A stretch of 64,000 nt of DNA from an uncultured Williamsia sp. (GCF_947494875.1 NZ_CANLWM010000011.1:37697-101696); one strand, 5' to 3'; shown: positions 30,527 to 38,928, numbered from the stretch's first letter. Notes: generated from the letters alone by a model not told the origin. Made by a program: numbers and translations.

Positions 30527-33137
30527 TGCCGGCCATGAGCTGGCTCGTCGTCAACTACGCGAACTAGCCGCCGCGAGTGAGGGTGCGATCGAACTCGTCG
30601 GGGAACGATCGACCAGTGCCCATGTGCACGTCTTCGATGTTTCCCTCGATACCTCGGGGTTGCAGAAGGGTGACAACGGAATTCAGATCCGTGGCCGCGA
30701 GTTGTTCGAGATCACGATCGGATCGAGCTTTCCGTTCGACCCACCCAGGGTGCACTCGGCACATCGTCGGTGGGCGGGGACCCCGCATGTTCAGTGGGGC
30801 CGGTTTCTGTGTCTGTACGTCGCTCCAGGCGTGGAGTGGGATCCCGCGGACGGAATGTACGGGTTCCTCACTCGGCTCACGCGATGGCTGGAGAACGCGG
30901 CCGCGGGCACGCTCGATCCCGAGGGACAGCCGCTTCACCCCCCGACCGCCTACGCAAGTGCAAGTGCTGGCACTGTTCTCGTGCACCCGGACTTGGGTGA
31001 CCGGGTCCCGTGGGACGCCGCAGGCGACGGATCGGCACCGACCACGGTGTTCGCCTGGTGTGTGGTCGACGATCGTCGGATAGACGTGCTGGAGTGGGTC
31101 GACGCGGGCACCGCAGCTGCTCGAGTGCTGGATGACACCGCACCGGTCTTTCATGACGAAAGGCCGTGCATAGTCGTGGCGACGACGCTCATCCCGGGAC
31201 AGCTCGGGTTCGAGTATCCACAGACGGTCCGCGAGCTGAGCCGGGGACTGGCCGCCCACGGCTACTCCGACATCGAGATGCTCTGGGATCTGGCCTCCGG
31301 GTCGTTGATGAATCGCTGGCTCCGTAAACGTCAGCTGGCGACTCACCCCGAGGCCGCGGGGGAGCTGTGGGTCCCCGACGACGACAGTGAGTCGCCGCTC
31401 GTGACAGCGATGCTTGTCGGAACCCCCTCCCGTCGCGTCGACGAAGGCGAACATCTGGCGCATTTGGCTGCCTGGCATCTGGATTCGTTCAGTTCCCGAA
31501 TCGCTAACCTGTACGGGTCCGTGCGGGGTCTCGGCGACTCTGACTTGCCCGAGCGTGTCGAGTCACTCGCCCAGGGCTGGTTCGAAGCGGCCAACGTGGG
31601 CTGGATGCAACTGATGGAAAACCGGTCCGAGGTCACCCGCCGCCGCGACCACTCAGCCCCCACCTCATGGCTACGCGGAAAGAAGGTCCTGGTCTTAGGG
31701 TGCGGTGCGCTCGGTGGCCCGACGGCCGAGTACTGCGTACGTGCCGGCGTCAGGCACCTGGCGGTCGCCGACAAATCGGTGGTCGGACCTGGCGTGTTGG
31801 TCCGTCAGCTGTTCACGGACGCGGATATCGGACAATCGAAGGCCCGGGCGTTAGCCGCCCGCTTGTCCGCCATCCGCCGGGATCTTTCTGTGGACCCGTT
31901 GCACGAAGACGTCCGATTCACCGACCACATCTCCAACCCGGCGTACGAGTACGACCTCGTCATCGACGCCACCGCAGACGCATCCGTACGGTCAGCGATC
32001 GAGCGCGCCTGGAAAGGCCGCGCCCACCGCCCGGCACTGGTCACCATGGTCATCGGTCACGAGGCGTCTCGCGGGTTGGTCACGACCAACCTGCCCACCG
32101 CGAATGGAGCTGGTACCGACACCTTCCGGAAGGTTGCTCTCCTGCGTTCATCAGAAACGCCGGGGTGGCATGACCTGGGGGAGGACTTGTTTCCCCGAGA
32201 ACCGCGCACGGCCATCTTCTTCCCCGAGCCCGGGTGTTCGGCACCCACTTTTGTCGGATCGGCCGCGCAGACAGCGGCACTGGCGGGCTTGATGCTGAAC
32301 GAAGCCACCAGCATCCTCACATCCGTGTCGGATGCCGACGCCCAACAATCTGGTACACCTACGCAATACGCCTCTGCCGTCCGTCTCGGAGCTGCTTCGC
32401 CAGGAAACCTTGGAACGACGCGGGCGTCTTGGAAACCCGACCTCGTAACCATCGACCGCACCACCAGTTACGAAGTCCGCATAGCCGCTGCGGCCTACAA
32501 CGAAGTCGCCGCCGAAGTTCGCCGCGGCGAACGCATCCGGGGCCCCCTGATCGAGACAGGCGGCATGCTGCTGGGGGCGTTCGACGACGCAACCGGCGTG
32601 ATCCATGTCGACCGTGTCGCAGGGCCGCCGCCCGACAGCTTCTTATCCCGCGACTACTTCCAGCATGGCATCGAGGGGGTCCAAACACGTGTCGAGAACG
32701 AGGTGAAGCGGACAAGCGGCACCAGCGGCTTTCTCGGCTTCTGGCACACCCACCCCTGCGGACCCGCTCGTCCGAGTCAGACAGACGAGCAAGGCATGGC
32801 ATCGATCGTCGCACCTGACGGCAGCCGTCAACGAGCACTCATGATGATCCTCGGCGGCTCCGCTGACCGATGGAACGCTTGGAGAACCGGTAAAGCCGGC
32901 AACACACCCGACGTCTACGCCAGAGTCGTGCCCCGTTCCACCGAGCCCCCCGCGCCGGGCCACCCGGGCTATGTCGGAGGCCGCGACCTCCAACAACTAC
33001 CGCCTGGCACCTACTTTCGTGGAGGAACACGCGGAACGGTGCACGTCACTGCGGGCGGCCTCGTACGGGCAATAACCGGGGTCCCGGATCGAGCGGGATG
33101 GCTACGCCTACGGCGTCGTCCGCGACGGGCCACATGA
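30519..33137 (+). CDS. Triple fusion: E2-like, E1-like and JAB peptidase (Cap2-Cap3-like)
   Basis: About 872 residues from GTG 30519, overlapping the upstream stop by eight bases; TTG 30507 is in frame. Residues 1-150 form an E2-like UBC fold with the candidate catalytic Cys98 in GRFLCLYVAPGVEW. Residues 385-605 form an E1/ThiF adenylation domain, with GCGALGG at 394-400 and Cys573 in PEPGCSAPTF. Residues 650-800 form a JAB/JAMM peptidase with Glu679, H743-x-H745 and S753/D756 (HTHPCGPARPSQTD). Every catalytic residue looks present. In type II CBASS these activities are split between Cap2 (E2-E1) and Cap3 (JAB); here they are one chain. Confidence 0.88.
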   Translation: MPDAGHELARRQLRELAAASEGAIELVGERSTSAHVHVFDVSLDTSGLQKGDNGIQIRGRELFEITIGSSFPFDPPRVHSAHRRWAGTPHVQWGRFLCLYVAPGVEWDPADGMYGFLTRLTRWLENAAAGTLDPEGQPLHPPTAYASASAGTVLVHPDLGDRVPWDAAGDGSAPTTVFAWCVVDDRRIDVLEWVDAGTAAARVLDDTAPVFHDERPCIVVATTLIPGQLGFEYPQTVRELSRGLAAHGYSDIEMLWDLASGSLMNRWLRKRQLATHPEAAGELWVPDDDSESPLVTAMLVGTPSRRVDEGEHLAHLAAWHLDSFSSRIANLYGSVRGLGDSDLPERVESLAQGWFEAANVGWMQLMENRSEVTRRRDHSAPTSWLRGKKVLVLGCGALGGPTAEYCVRAGVRHLAVADKSVVGPGVLVRQLFTDADIGQSKARALAARLSAIRRDLSVDPLHEDVRFTDHISNPAYEYDLVIDATADASVRSAIERAWKGRAHRPALVTMVIGHEASRGLVTTNLPTANGAGTDTFRKVALLRSSETPGWHDLGEDLFPREPRTAIFFPEPGCSAPTFVGSAAQTAALAGLMLNEATSILTSVSDADAQQSGTPTQYASAVRLGAASPGNLGTTRASWKPDLVTIDRTTSYEVRIAAAAYNEVAAEVRRGERIRGPLIETGGMLLGAFDDATGVIHVDRVAGPPPDSFLSRDYFQHGIEGVQTRVENEVKRTSGTSGFLGFWHTHPCGPARPSQTDEQGMASIVAPDGSRQRALMMILGGSADRWNAWRTGKAGNTPDVYARVVPRSTEPPAPGHPGYVGGRDLQQLPPGTYFRGGTRGTVHVTAGGLVRAITGVPDRAGWLRLRRRPRRAT

Positions 33138-34225
33138 ATACACAGCGTCCCCGAATCGGGCTCGCATTCTCCGGCGGTGGATTCCGGGCCACCGCCTTCG
33201 GGCTCGGCGCGTTACGTGCCCTGAACGACCGGGGCGTACTACCGGACGTTCGGGTGGTGTCCGGCATCAGCGGCGGATCTCTGCTCACGGCAATGTGGGC
33301 CTACGGACCAACCGACTTCGCCGAATTCGACGCGTCCGTCATCACAATGCTGCACACCAACCTTCAGCGTGAGCTGCTTCGCCGTTGTGTCCATCCCCGA
33401 CTCGTAGCAAGCAACACACGCAGTGTTGCGCTTGCACTTTCACCGGGGCAACTAAAACGCGACCGAACTTCTACCCGCACCGAGGCGCTGGTCGCAGCGC
33501 TCCGAGCGCGCACATTTGGCACCAAACTCTTGAGCGAGGTCACCCACCCCGGCCTGAACACCATCATCTCCGCGACTGACCTTGCCACTGGCAACGCGGT
33601 TCGATTCGGCAACACCATCAGCTCCTGCTCGCCGCACGGAACCATCGTCGAGCCCGTCACTGTCGCCGAGGCCACCGCAGCCTCGGCCGCCTTCCCAGCC
33701 CTACTCCCGCAGGTAAACCGCAGCTACACCTTCACTCGATCCGATGGCACTACCCATCGCGAAACTATGCTGATGACCGACGGCGGAGTCTACGACAACC
33801 TCGCACTGAGCCCGATCTTGCCGGGGCGCTCACCGCAACACACCAGCCACGTGCACGACCTAGACCACATCATCGTCGTGGACGCCGGCGGCGGCCGAAT
33901 CACCAAGCGCGCACCGAACTTCATGACCGGACGGCTCAGACGGAGCTTCGAGATCGCACACACCCGCTCACAAGATGGTATGCGCGCCCTCGTCCACGAA
34001 CACCGATCAGCCGGACGTCTACAAGGCCTTACCTACACATATCTCGGAATGCCCGACAACCGCCTTCCTGTCCCCGTCCCGGACCTAGTGCCACACGCCG
34101 CGGTCAAGGACTACCCAACCAATTTCTCACCTGTTCCGACGGACAAACTCGACCTCCTAACTAACCGCGCAGAGCAGCTGACGCGAGCCCTAATCGATCT
34201 TTACTGTCCGGGGTTGGGTGGATAG
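33134..34225 (+). CDS. Patatin-like phospholipase, probable effector
   Basis: A 363-residue protein from ATG 33134, overlapping the upstream stop as ATGA. Patatin features: SGGGFRATAFGLGAL oxyanion loop, nucleophile Ser46 in GISGG, and TDGGVYDN with the catalytic Asp. Patatins such as CapV degrade membrane phospholipids and kill infected cells when activated by a cyclic nucleotide. Here no cyclase is next to it, so the activating signal is unknown. It ends 126 bases before the second dif-like site. Confidence 0.88.
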   Translation: MNTQRPRIGLAFSGGGFRATAFGLGALRALNDRGVLPDVRVVSGISGGSLLTAMWAYGPTDFAEFDASVITMLHTNLQRELLRRCVHPRLVASNTRSVALALSPGQLKRDRTSTRTEALVAALRARTFGTKLLSEVTHPGLNTIISATDLATGNAVRFGNTISSCSPHGTIVEPVTVAEATAASAAFPALLPQVNRSYTFTRSDGTTHRETMLMTDGGVYDNLALSPILPGRSPQHTSHVHDLDHIIVVDAGGGRITKRAPNFMTGRLRRSFEIAHTRSQDGMRALVHEHRSAGRLQGLTYTYLGMPDNRLPVPVPDLVPHAAVKDYPTNFSPVPTDKLDLLTNRAEQLTRALIDLYCPGLGG

Positions 34226-34350
34226 CGGGACCGTGTCAGCGACGCCCAACGGCAACTCCGAGACGAACTCGATAAGGTGGCGGGCATCGAGACACAGCGC
34301 TGTGCGATAGCACAGTCAAAACTGAGGTGCAGCAGCGCTTTTCGGCGACT

Positions 34351-34378
34351 ACCTGACATAATATAAATTATCGGTGTC
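34351..34378 (-). other. dif-like XerC/XerD recombination site 2 (pdif)
   Basis: Read on the minus strand: GACACCGATAA, spacer TTTATA, TTATGTCAGGT (9/11 and 10/11 to the actinobacterial dif arms). Same orientation as sites 1 and 3. The bases on both sides (CTTTTnnGCnACT before, TTGTG a few bases after on the plus strand) resemble those around site 3. Confidence 0.75.
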
Positions 34379-34423
34379 GGTTGTGGCGCAGCGGTTTTGA
34401 CTCCTGCGCCGACCTCGCCAAGT

Positions 34424-35539
34424 TTATGCGTCGGAGGCGGCGTGGTCGCGGAGGTACTCGCGGAGGTAGGGGAGGGAAAAGTCGACGTATCCGCGGCGGG
34501 TGGAGTGAATGAGCTCGGCGGCAATGAGTCGCAGGCGGTATTGGCTGGCGTAGTTGACGTCGACTCCGAGGCGGGTGCGGACGTCGGCCATGGCGGACGG
34601 CCCGTCGTCCTGGGCCATAGCGAGGAGGAACGATTTGTCGATGTCAGAGGCGGCAGCGAGCGCGGGTTCGTGAACCAGTCGGCCCATGCGGCGGCGGGCG
34701 CGGATGGTGCCCTCGACAGCATCGTCAACGCTGATTTCAGCCTCGTTGGGGTGCAGTCGCCAGGTCTGGGCGCCGATGAGCTGCAGTAGGAACGGGTAGC
34801 CGCCAGCGGCGTCGACCATCACCTGCAGCGCTTCGGTGCTGATGGTGCGCCCGGCGGCGTGGATGGGTTCGCGGAACCCGCGTTCAACGTCGCGGCGCGG
34901 CACTGAGCCGAGGGTGTGGCGTTCCGCGCGGCGCAGGAACGTCAGGACGTCGTCGTTGACGACGTCGCTGACGCTGGCGGCAAGCCCGGCACCGACAAAG
35001 GCCAGTTCGCGGCCCTCGCGGAAAGCATGTTGCACAGTGCCGGCTAGCTCCCGTAGTTCGGGGAGCTGGTTCTGGTGGATCTCGTCGAGGGTGATCAAGA
35101 CCCCGGTCTGATGCTCGGCGAGCAGGTCGGTAAGCAGTTCGAGCTGATTTCGCAGTCCGGCCTGAGTGACGTGTGTGTCGATGGTGTCCCAATCCACACG
35201 ACCGGCGTTCATTGGCGCGGTGATGCCCTTGAGCCGGCGACGGACCGCGGCGGGGTCGAACTCGCGCAGCATCCGCGGCAGATGTTGCTGGGTGATCCGG
35301 TCGACGAACCCCGGCGTTGCGGTCTCGCTGATCGCCAGCCAGCCACGGCGCCTCGCCAGGTCCTCGACCGCGTTGAGCATGACCGTCTTACCCGCACCGC
35401 GCGCCCCGGTGAACAGAGTCGCCCGGCCCGCCGAACCGGGCCCGTCCTCGAGTGCTTCGTCGAACTCCTCGAGCACCGCTTCTCGACCTACCAGAAGAGG
35501 AGGGCTGACACCGAAGCTGGCGTGGAACGGGTTAGACAC
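34424..35539 (-). CDS. AAA/STAND-like ATPase
   Basis: A 371-residue protein from GTG 35539. Walker A GARGAGKT (45-52), Walker B VLITLDEIH (about 150), and a sensor-like FVGAGLAASVSD follow the archaeal/bacterial 'Orc1-like' ATPase pattern. The C-terminal 90 residues form a winged-helix-like region (DVRTRLGVDVNYASQYRLRLIAAELI). It fills the left half of the small dif-bounded interval and is divergent from a thioesterase-like gene. Role unknown; a regulator or defence ATPase is possible. Confidence 0.8.
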   Translation of the reverse strand: MSNPFHASFGVSPPLLVGREAVLEEFDEALEDGPGSAGRATLFTGARGAGKTVMLNAVEDLARRRGWLAISETATPGFVDRITQQHLPRMLREFDPAAVRRRLKGITAPMNAGRVDWDTIDTHVTQAGLRNQLELLTDLLAEHQTGVLITLDEIHQNQLPELRELAGTVQHAFREGRELAFVGAGLAASVSDVVNDDVLTFLRRAERHTLGSVPRRDVERGFREPIHAAGRTISTEALQVMVDAAGGYPFLLQLIGAQTWRLHPNEAEISVDDAVEGTIRARRRMGRLVHEPALAAASDIDKSFLLAMAQDDGPSAMADVRTRLGVDVNYASQYRLRLIAAELIHSTRRGYVDFSLPYLREYLRDHAASDA

Positions 35540-35563
35540 GGATCGGACCCTATCACCAGTCGG

Positions 35564-35590
35564 TTAGATTGTTTTAGATTAGCTAGACTC
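35564..35590. promoter_or_regulatory. Three phased TTAGATT repeats
   Basis: TTAGATT at 35564 and 35574 and the variant TAGACTC at 35584 follow each other with a 10-base period, one helical turn, in an AT-rich patch between the divergent ATPase and thioesterase-like genes. Likely a promoter with a multimeric regulator site. Confidence 0.5.
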
Positions 35591-35679
35591 CTTTACTTGC
35601 GCTGTTCAGCGGCACCCCGCCCACAAAGATGCGGGCCTAGAACAATCGGCCGGTAGCTGCGTCCCACGAACACATAGAG

Positions 35680-36516
35680 GTGGAACGTGTTTCACTTCTG
35701 TACGTGGTTACAGATGACGCGACACCGCCACCTCCATCGTTCTTCACGTCTAAAAACGGCCAGACGCTCACTCCCGAACCGCTCGCGATCAGCCCCTGGT
35801 CAACGTCCCAGGTCGGGGGATATGCGGTGTGCGGGGTACTCGCGCGGGCCATCGAAGCGGTCGCGCAGGACGGCGAGTTGGTTCCTCTGCGCTTCACAGT
35901 CGACCTGTGCGCCCCGGTCGATGTCGCCGGAGTGGAGGCTCACGCAGTGGAGGTCCGTCGGAGTCCTCGCCTGCGACTTGTGGACGCGACGGTAGGCCGC
36001 GGGGAGGATGTCACCGCCCGGGGCCGTGCGGTGTACGCGGCGCCCAGTGAGGAACCACCGGGACAGGTGTGGCGCCGCCGGGACGCGCTACCCGAGCCGC
36101 CCGACTGCGACGATGAGCCCGCCCCGCCACTGTTCATGAGCGACGGCGCATCGTGGTCGGGCAGCTTCGCCGCGCACCAGAACTCGAATCGCAAAGCTGT
36201 GTGGCAACGCTTCCCACCGCTTGTTGCGGGGGAGGAGATATCACCATTCGTCCGGGCCGCCGTGATGGCCGAGACCACGAGCCTGGTCTGTCACTGGGGC
36301 TCCGCCGGCGCCGGGTTCATCAACATCGACACCACGCTCGCCCTGACGCGCTTACCGCTAGGGGTCGGCCTGGGCCTCATCGCTGACCACCAGCGCTCGC
36401 GGTCGGGCCTCTCGATCGGTGTTGCGACCATGTTCGACCGTGACGGATACATCGGGACGTGCGCGGTTACCGCCATCGCCAACGCCCGTCGTCAACTCAA
36501 CCTCGGCAGCCAATGA
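35680..36516 (+). CDS. Acyl-CoA thioesterase-like (double hot-dog) protein
   Basis: A 278-residue protein; GTG 35680 is the widest start, and GTG 35704 is also possible. The segments ISPWSTSQVGGYAVCGVLARAIEAV, LRFTVDLCAPVDVAGVEAHAVEVRRSPRL and a second half with FINIDTTLALTRLPLGVGLGLIADHQRSRSGLSIGVATMFD match the tandem hot-dog layout of TesB-like thioesterases. It belongs to the small dif-bounded interval with the AAA ATPase. Substrate unknown. Confidence 0.75.
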   Translation: MERVSLLYVVTDDATPPPPSFFTSKNGQTLTPEPLAISPWSTSQVGGYAVCGVLARAIEAVAQDGELVPLRFTVDLCAPVDVAGVEAHAVEVRRSPRLRLVDATVGRGEDVTARGRAVYAAPSEEPPGQVWRRRDALPEPPDCDDEPAPPLFMSDGASWSGSFAAHQNSNRKAVWQRFPPLVAGEEISPFVRAAVMAETTSLVCHWGSAGAGFINIDTTLALTRLPLGVGLGLIADHQRSRSGLSIGVATMFDRDGYIGTCAVTAIANARRQLNLGSQ

Positions 36517-36610
36517 TCCAGTCCTTCGAGTCGCTTGTCGAGCGCGCGACGCGCCAACCAGTCCGCTTACATTACTGAGAGACAGAGCAGCACAGTACTT
36601 TTAAGCAACT

Positions 36611-36638
36611 ACCTGACATAAGGTAAGTTATCGGTCAA
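36611..36638 (-). other. dif-like XerC/XerD recombination site 3 (pdif)
   Basis: Read on the minus strand: TTGACCGATAA, spacer CTTACC, TTATGTCAGGT; the first arm fits the consensus at every position and the second at 10 of 11. It closes the 2.3-kb interval that begins at site 2. Confidence 0.8.
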
Positions 36639-36639
36639 T

Positions 36640-36971
36640 TGTGCGCTGTTGCAAGGACATTCAGGCGGGGCAACCTTCGATGAACCGAGCAATGACGCAG
36701 CGGATGTCCGGTTTTAAGTATCGATTTGGTAACAGAGACCGATATTACTTGTTTTTCCACTTGCATCGCGGGGTCGTGCGGCGCACAGTGGAGCTGTCGC
36801 GAGCGCTGTTTATGACGGCCTCCCGGGCAATCTGGCCTTAGACAACCATGTCTCGAGGTCTTTTTGCTTTGCGGGCTAAATAGTAGACATTCGCCGCGGC
36901 CCCGCTCTTTCGGGCGGTGTTTCCATCTGAATATAGCTGGCGCGGTTTGCCAGAACCGCTCGGCACCACAG
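36640..36971 (+). other. Gene-free stretch with hairpins, possible transcript
   Basis: No convincing coding frame. It contains a hairpin GCGGTTtgccagAACCGC (36942-36959) and a CCGCTCTTTCGGGCGG stem-like segment (about 36903), and leads into a strong intrinsic terminator. It may be an RNA or the 3' end of an older transcript cut by recombination at site 3. Confidence 0.3.
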
Positions 36972-37004
36972 CAGGCTCCCATGCTCGACATGGGGGCCTG
37001 TTTT
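36972..37004 (+). terminator. Rho-independent terminator
   Basis: CAGGCTCCCATG / CATGGGGGCCTG with a five-base loop, one mismatch, then TTTT. The clearest intrinsic terminator in the window. Nearest upstream gene on this strand ends at 36516. Confidence 0.75.
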
Positions 37005-37124
37005 GGGTTCATAGGTTTCTGTAAGGAACACCTATGGACACGGCGGCTCAACGTCGGTCATTATCAGACCGGATCAACGCTCTCCCGCCTGGCAGCGGGG
37101 TTATCCACCAGATGGAAACACCCG

Positions 37125-37152
37125 CCCGGAGTGCCGTTCGCGGCACTCCGGG
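37125..37152 (+). promoter_or_regulatory. UUCG-capped hairpin in the cyclase gene leader
   Basis: Perfect 12-bp stem CCCGGAGTGCCG / CGGCACTCCGGG capped by TTCG, 55 bases before the cyclase ATG. Such a stable leader hairpin may protect or attenuate the mRNA. Confidence 0.5.
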
Positions 37153-37207
37153 TGGTCCACCAAGAGAATGCCCTAGACCGGCGTTCTCTAACCCGAAGGA
37201 GAACGGC

Positions 37208-38473
37208 ATGTCTGCCAATCTGTTCAACGAGGATTCCTACGACCGGAACCAGGGTCAGGGCCTCGACCTCCCGTCGCTCGACGCCGCGTTCGTCGACGAG
37301 CGCTCGACGTTCGAAGCGGTCGCCATGTTCGTCGACATGGCGGGTAGCACCGAGATGAAGTTGTTCGCCGACACCGCGGCGTGGGTCACGCGCCTCGGCC
37401 ACCTCTACAAGCTGATCTTCGACACCGCATTCAGCAACGAGCCGATGCAGATGCCGCACATCAAAATGATCGGCGACGGTGCCCTGCTGACCTGGAACAC
37501 CGCCCACACGACGGTCGCGGTCAACGCCGCGATCGTCATCCAGGACAAGCTGCGGCTCGCGAACATGGCACCTCCCGGCCATCAGGCCGGCGACGTGAGC
37601 TACCAGGTGTCGATCGGCATGGCCAGTGGACCGGTGAAGCGATTCCGCCTCCCTGACGGCGGCGTCGACCACGTGGGTCCGGCGGTCGACCTGGCAGCCC
37701 GCCTCTGCTCTGCCGCCGCACCCCAGGCGATTGTCATGCACAACTCCACCGCGGACGACGTCGTGTGGCGCCGTGTCCACTCCCCCGAGGGCCTGGTCGA
37801 CAACCGCACCCCGGGCCAGTACCGGGGCGACGCGCAGCAGATCTTCGTCAAGGGCCGGCCGGAGGCGCAGGAGTTCTACGAGCTGTTCTGGTCGCGATCT
37901 GCCTTCGGCGTCACCGCGACAGCCGCGTCGGTCTCCACGCTGACCGCACGCAGTGCCGCCGAGGGGACCGGGGACTCGACCCGCCAGCACACCAAGGTGA
38001 CCCGCATCCTCGGGCACAAGAAGCCCGAGGAGCTCTACGGCTCGATCGTGAAGTGGAACCCGACCTCCGGGCACGGGTTCGTGAAGGTCGCCGCCAGCGG
38101 CGAGTGCTTCCACTTCACCCCAGAGTCGCTGTGCTACCCGGAGGACGCCGAGCATCTGTCCACCGACAAGAGCCTGGCGTTCGTCGCCAAGCCCGCTCCG
38201 GAGGAGGGCAAGAGCCGGGAAGCCATGGCCGCGCTGATCGTCGACCGCGAGGCCGAAGGCAAGGTCCACTGGATCGCGCCGAACCGCAGCCACGGGTTCA
38301 TCTGGGTCGAGCACCCGTCAGGCATCACCAAGAGCGTTTATCTCTGGATGACCGACTCGCTCAGCTGGATCCAGGTCGGCGACGAGGTCGGCTTCGACGT
38401 CGAGCTGACGCCGCGCGGCCTCCGGGCCGGCAACGTCGCTCGCCTCGACGACGGCGACAACAACGCGGCGTAG
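37208..38473 (+). CDS. Class III nucleotide cyclase fused to two cold-shock-like domains
   Basis: A 421-residue protein from ATG 37208 with AAGGAG upstream. Residues 33-215 are a class III cyclase catalytic domain: FVDMAGSTEMK (metal Asp43), HIKMIGDGALLTW (Lys86, metal Asp90), VGPAVDLAARLC. Two OB/cold-shock-like modules follow at about 275-340 (GSIVKWNPTSGHGFV) and 350-415 (GKVHWIAPNRSHGFIWVEH). The product nucleotide cannot be read from sequence. Single cyclases of this size occur in Pycsar phage defence, normally next to a membrane or TIR effector. The cold-shock modules suggest RNA sensing (inference). Confidence 0.8.
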   Translation: MSANLFNEDSYDRNQGQGLDLPSLDAAFVDERSTFEAVAMFVDMAGSTEMKLFADTAAWVTRLGHLYKLIFDTAFSNEPMQMPHIKMIGDGALLTWNTAHTTVAVNAAIVIQDKLRLANMAPPGHQAGDVSYQVSIGMASGPVKRFRLPDGGVDHVGPAVDLAARLCSAAAPQAIVMHNSTADDVVWRRVHSPEGLVDNRTPGQYRGDAQQIFVKGRPEAQEFYELFWSRSAFGVTATAASVSTLTARSAAEGTGDSTRQHTKVTRILGHKKPEELYGSIVKWNPTSGHGFVKVAASGECFHFTPESLCYPEDAEHLSTDKSLAFVAKPAPEEGKSREAMAALIVDREAEGKVHWIAPNRSHGFIWVEHPSGITKSVYLWMTDSLSWIQVGDEVGFDVELTPRGLRAGNVARLDDGDNNAA

Positions 38474-38514
38474 TCGCTCACCCGCAGTATCGATCAGCCG
38501 GAAGACCCGGCAGC

Positions 38515-38544
38515 AAGGGGCCCACCAGCCAGGCGGGCCCCTTT
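38515..38544 (+). terminator. Terminator after the cyclase gene
   Basis: AAGGGGCCC (38515) pairs with GGGCCCCTT (38535), followed by T residues, 42 bases past the stop. Confidence 0.7.
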
Positions 38545-38679
38545 CGCTGTCTCCGCCACGTCGTACGCGCGCAGGCGCAGCATCAATACGGGTGGTCAAC
38601 GGCGGCGGACGGCGCAGCGGGTCGCGGTCTCCGGAGTCCGGTGGTTGACGGTGCACGCGGGATGCACGTACGCCGACGA

Positions 38680-38928
38680 CTACCCGCGCTTCACCCTGCG
38701 GATCTCGTTGTCGGGGGCGGTCGACGCCAGCGTCTCGTCGTCGGACGTCGCGGACGACCCGAAGACCGCGGCCCCACCCACGAAGATGAGGAAGAGCAAC
38801 CAGGGCGCCTCGAAGACCCATCCGACGACCGTGCGCATGGTGGAGGGGTTGTCGGCGCCGAGCTGCACGGCGACGAAGGTCGCCAACAGGTACGGCCAGG
38901 CCGCTATGGAGGCGACGATTATCAGCAT
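38680..38928 (-). CDS. Small two-helix membrane protein, 82 residues
   Basis: MLIIVASIAAWPYLLATFVA is the first helix and WVFEAPWLLFLIFVGGAAVFG the second, followed by an acidic tail ending RRVKRG. It converges on the cyclase gene. It could be a membrane effector, but the opposite strand argues against a shared operon. Function unknown. Confidence 0.55.
   Translation of the reverse strand: MLIIVASIAAWPYLLATFVAVQLGADNPSTMRTVVGWVFEAPWLLFLIFVGGAAVFGSSATSDDETLASTAPDNEIRRVKRG

Noticed and set aside
37064..38314. Minus-strand 416-codon frame opposite the cyclase
   Set aside because: Leu/Gly/Arg/Asp-rich mirror; the plus strand has cyclase and cold-shock motifs.
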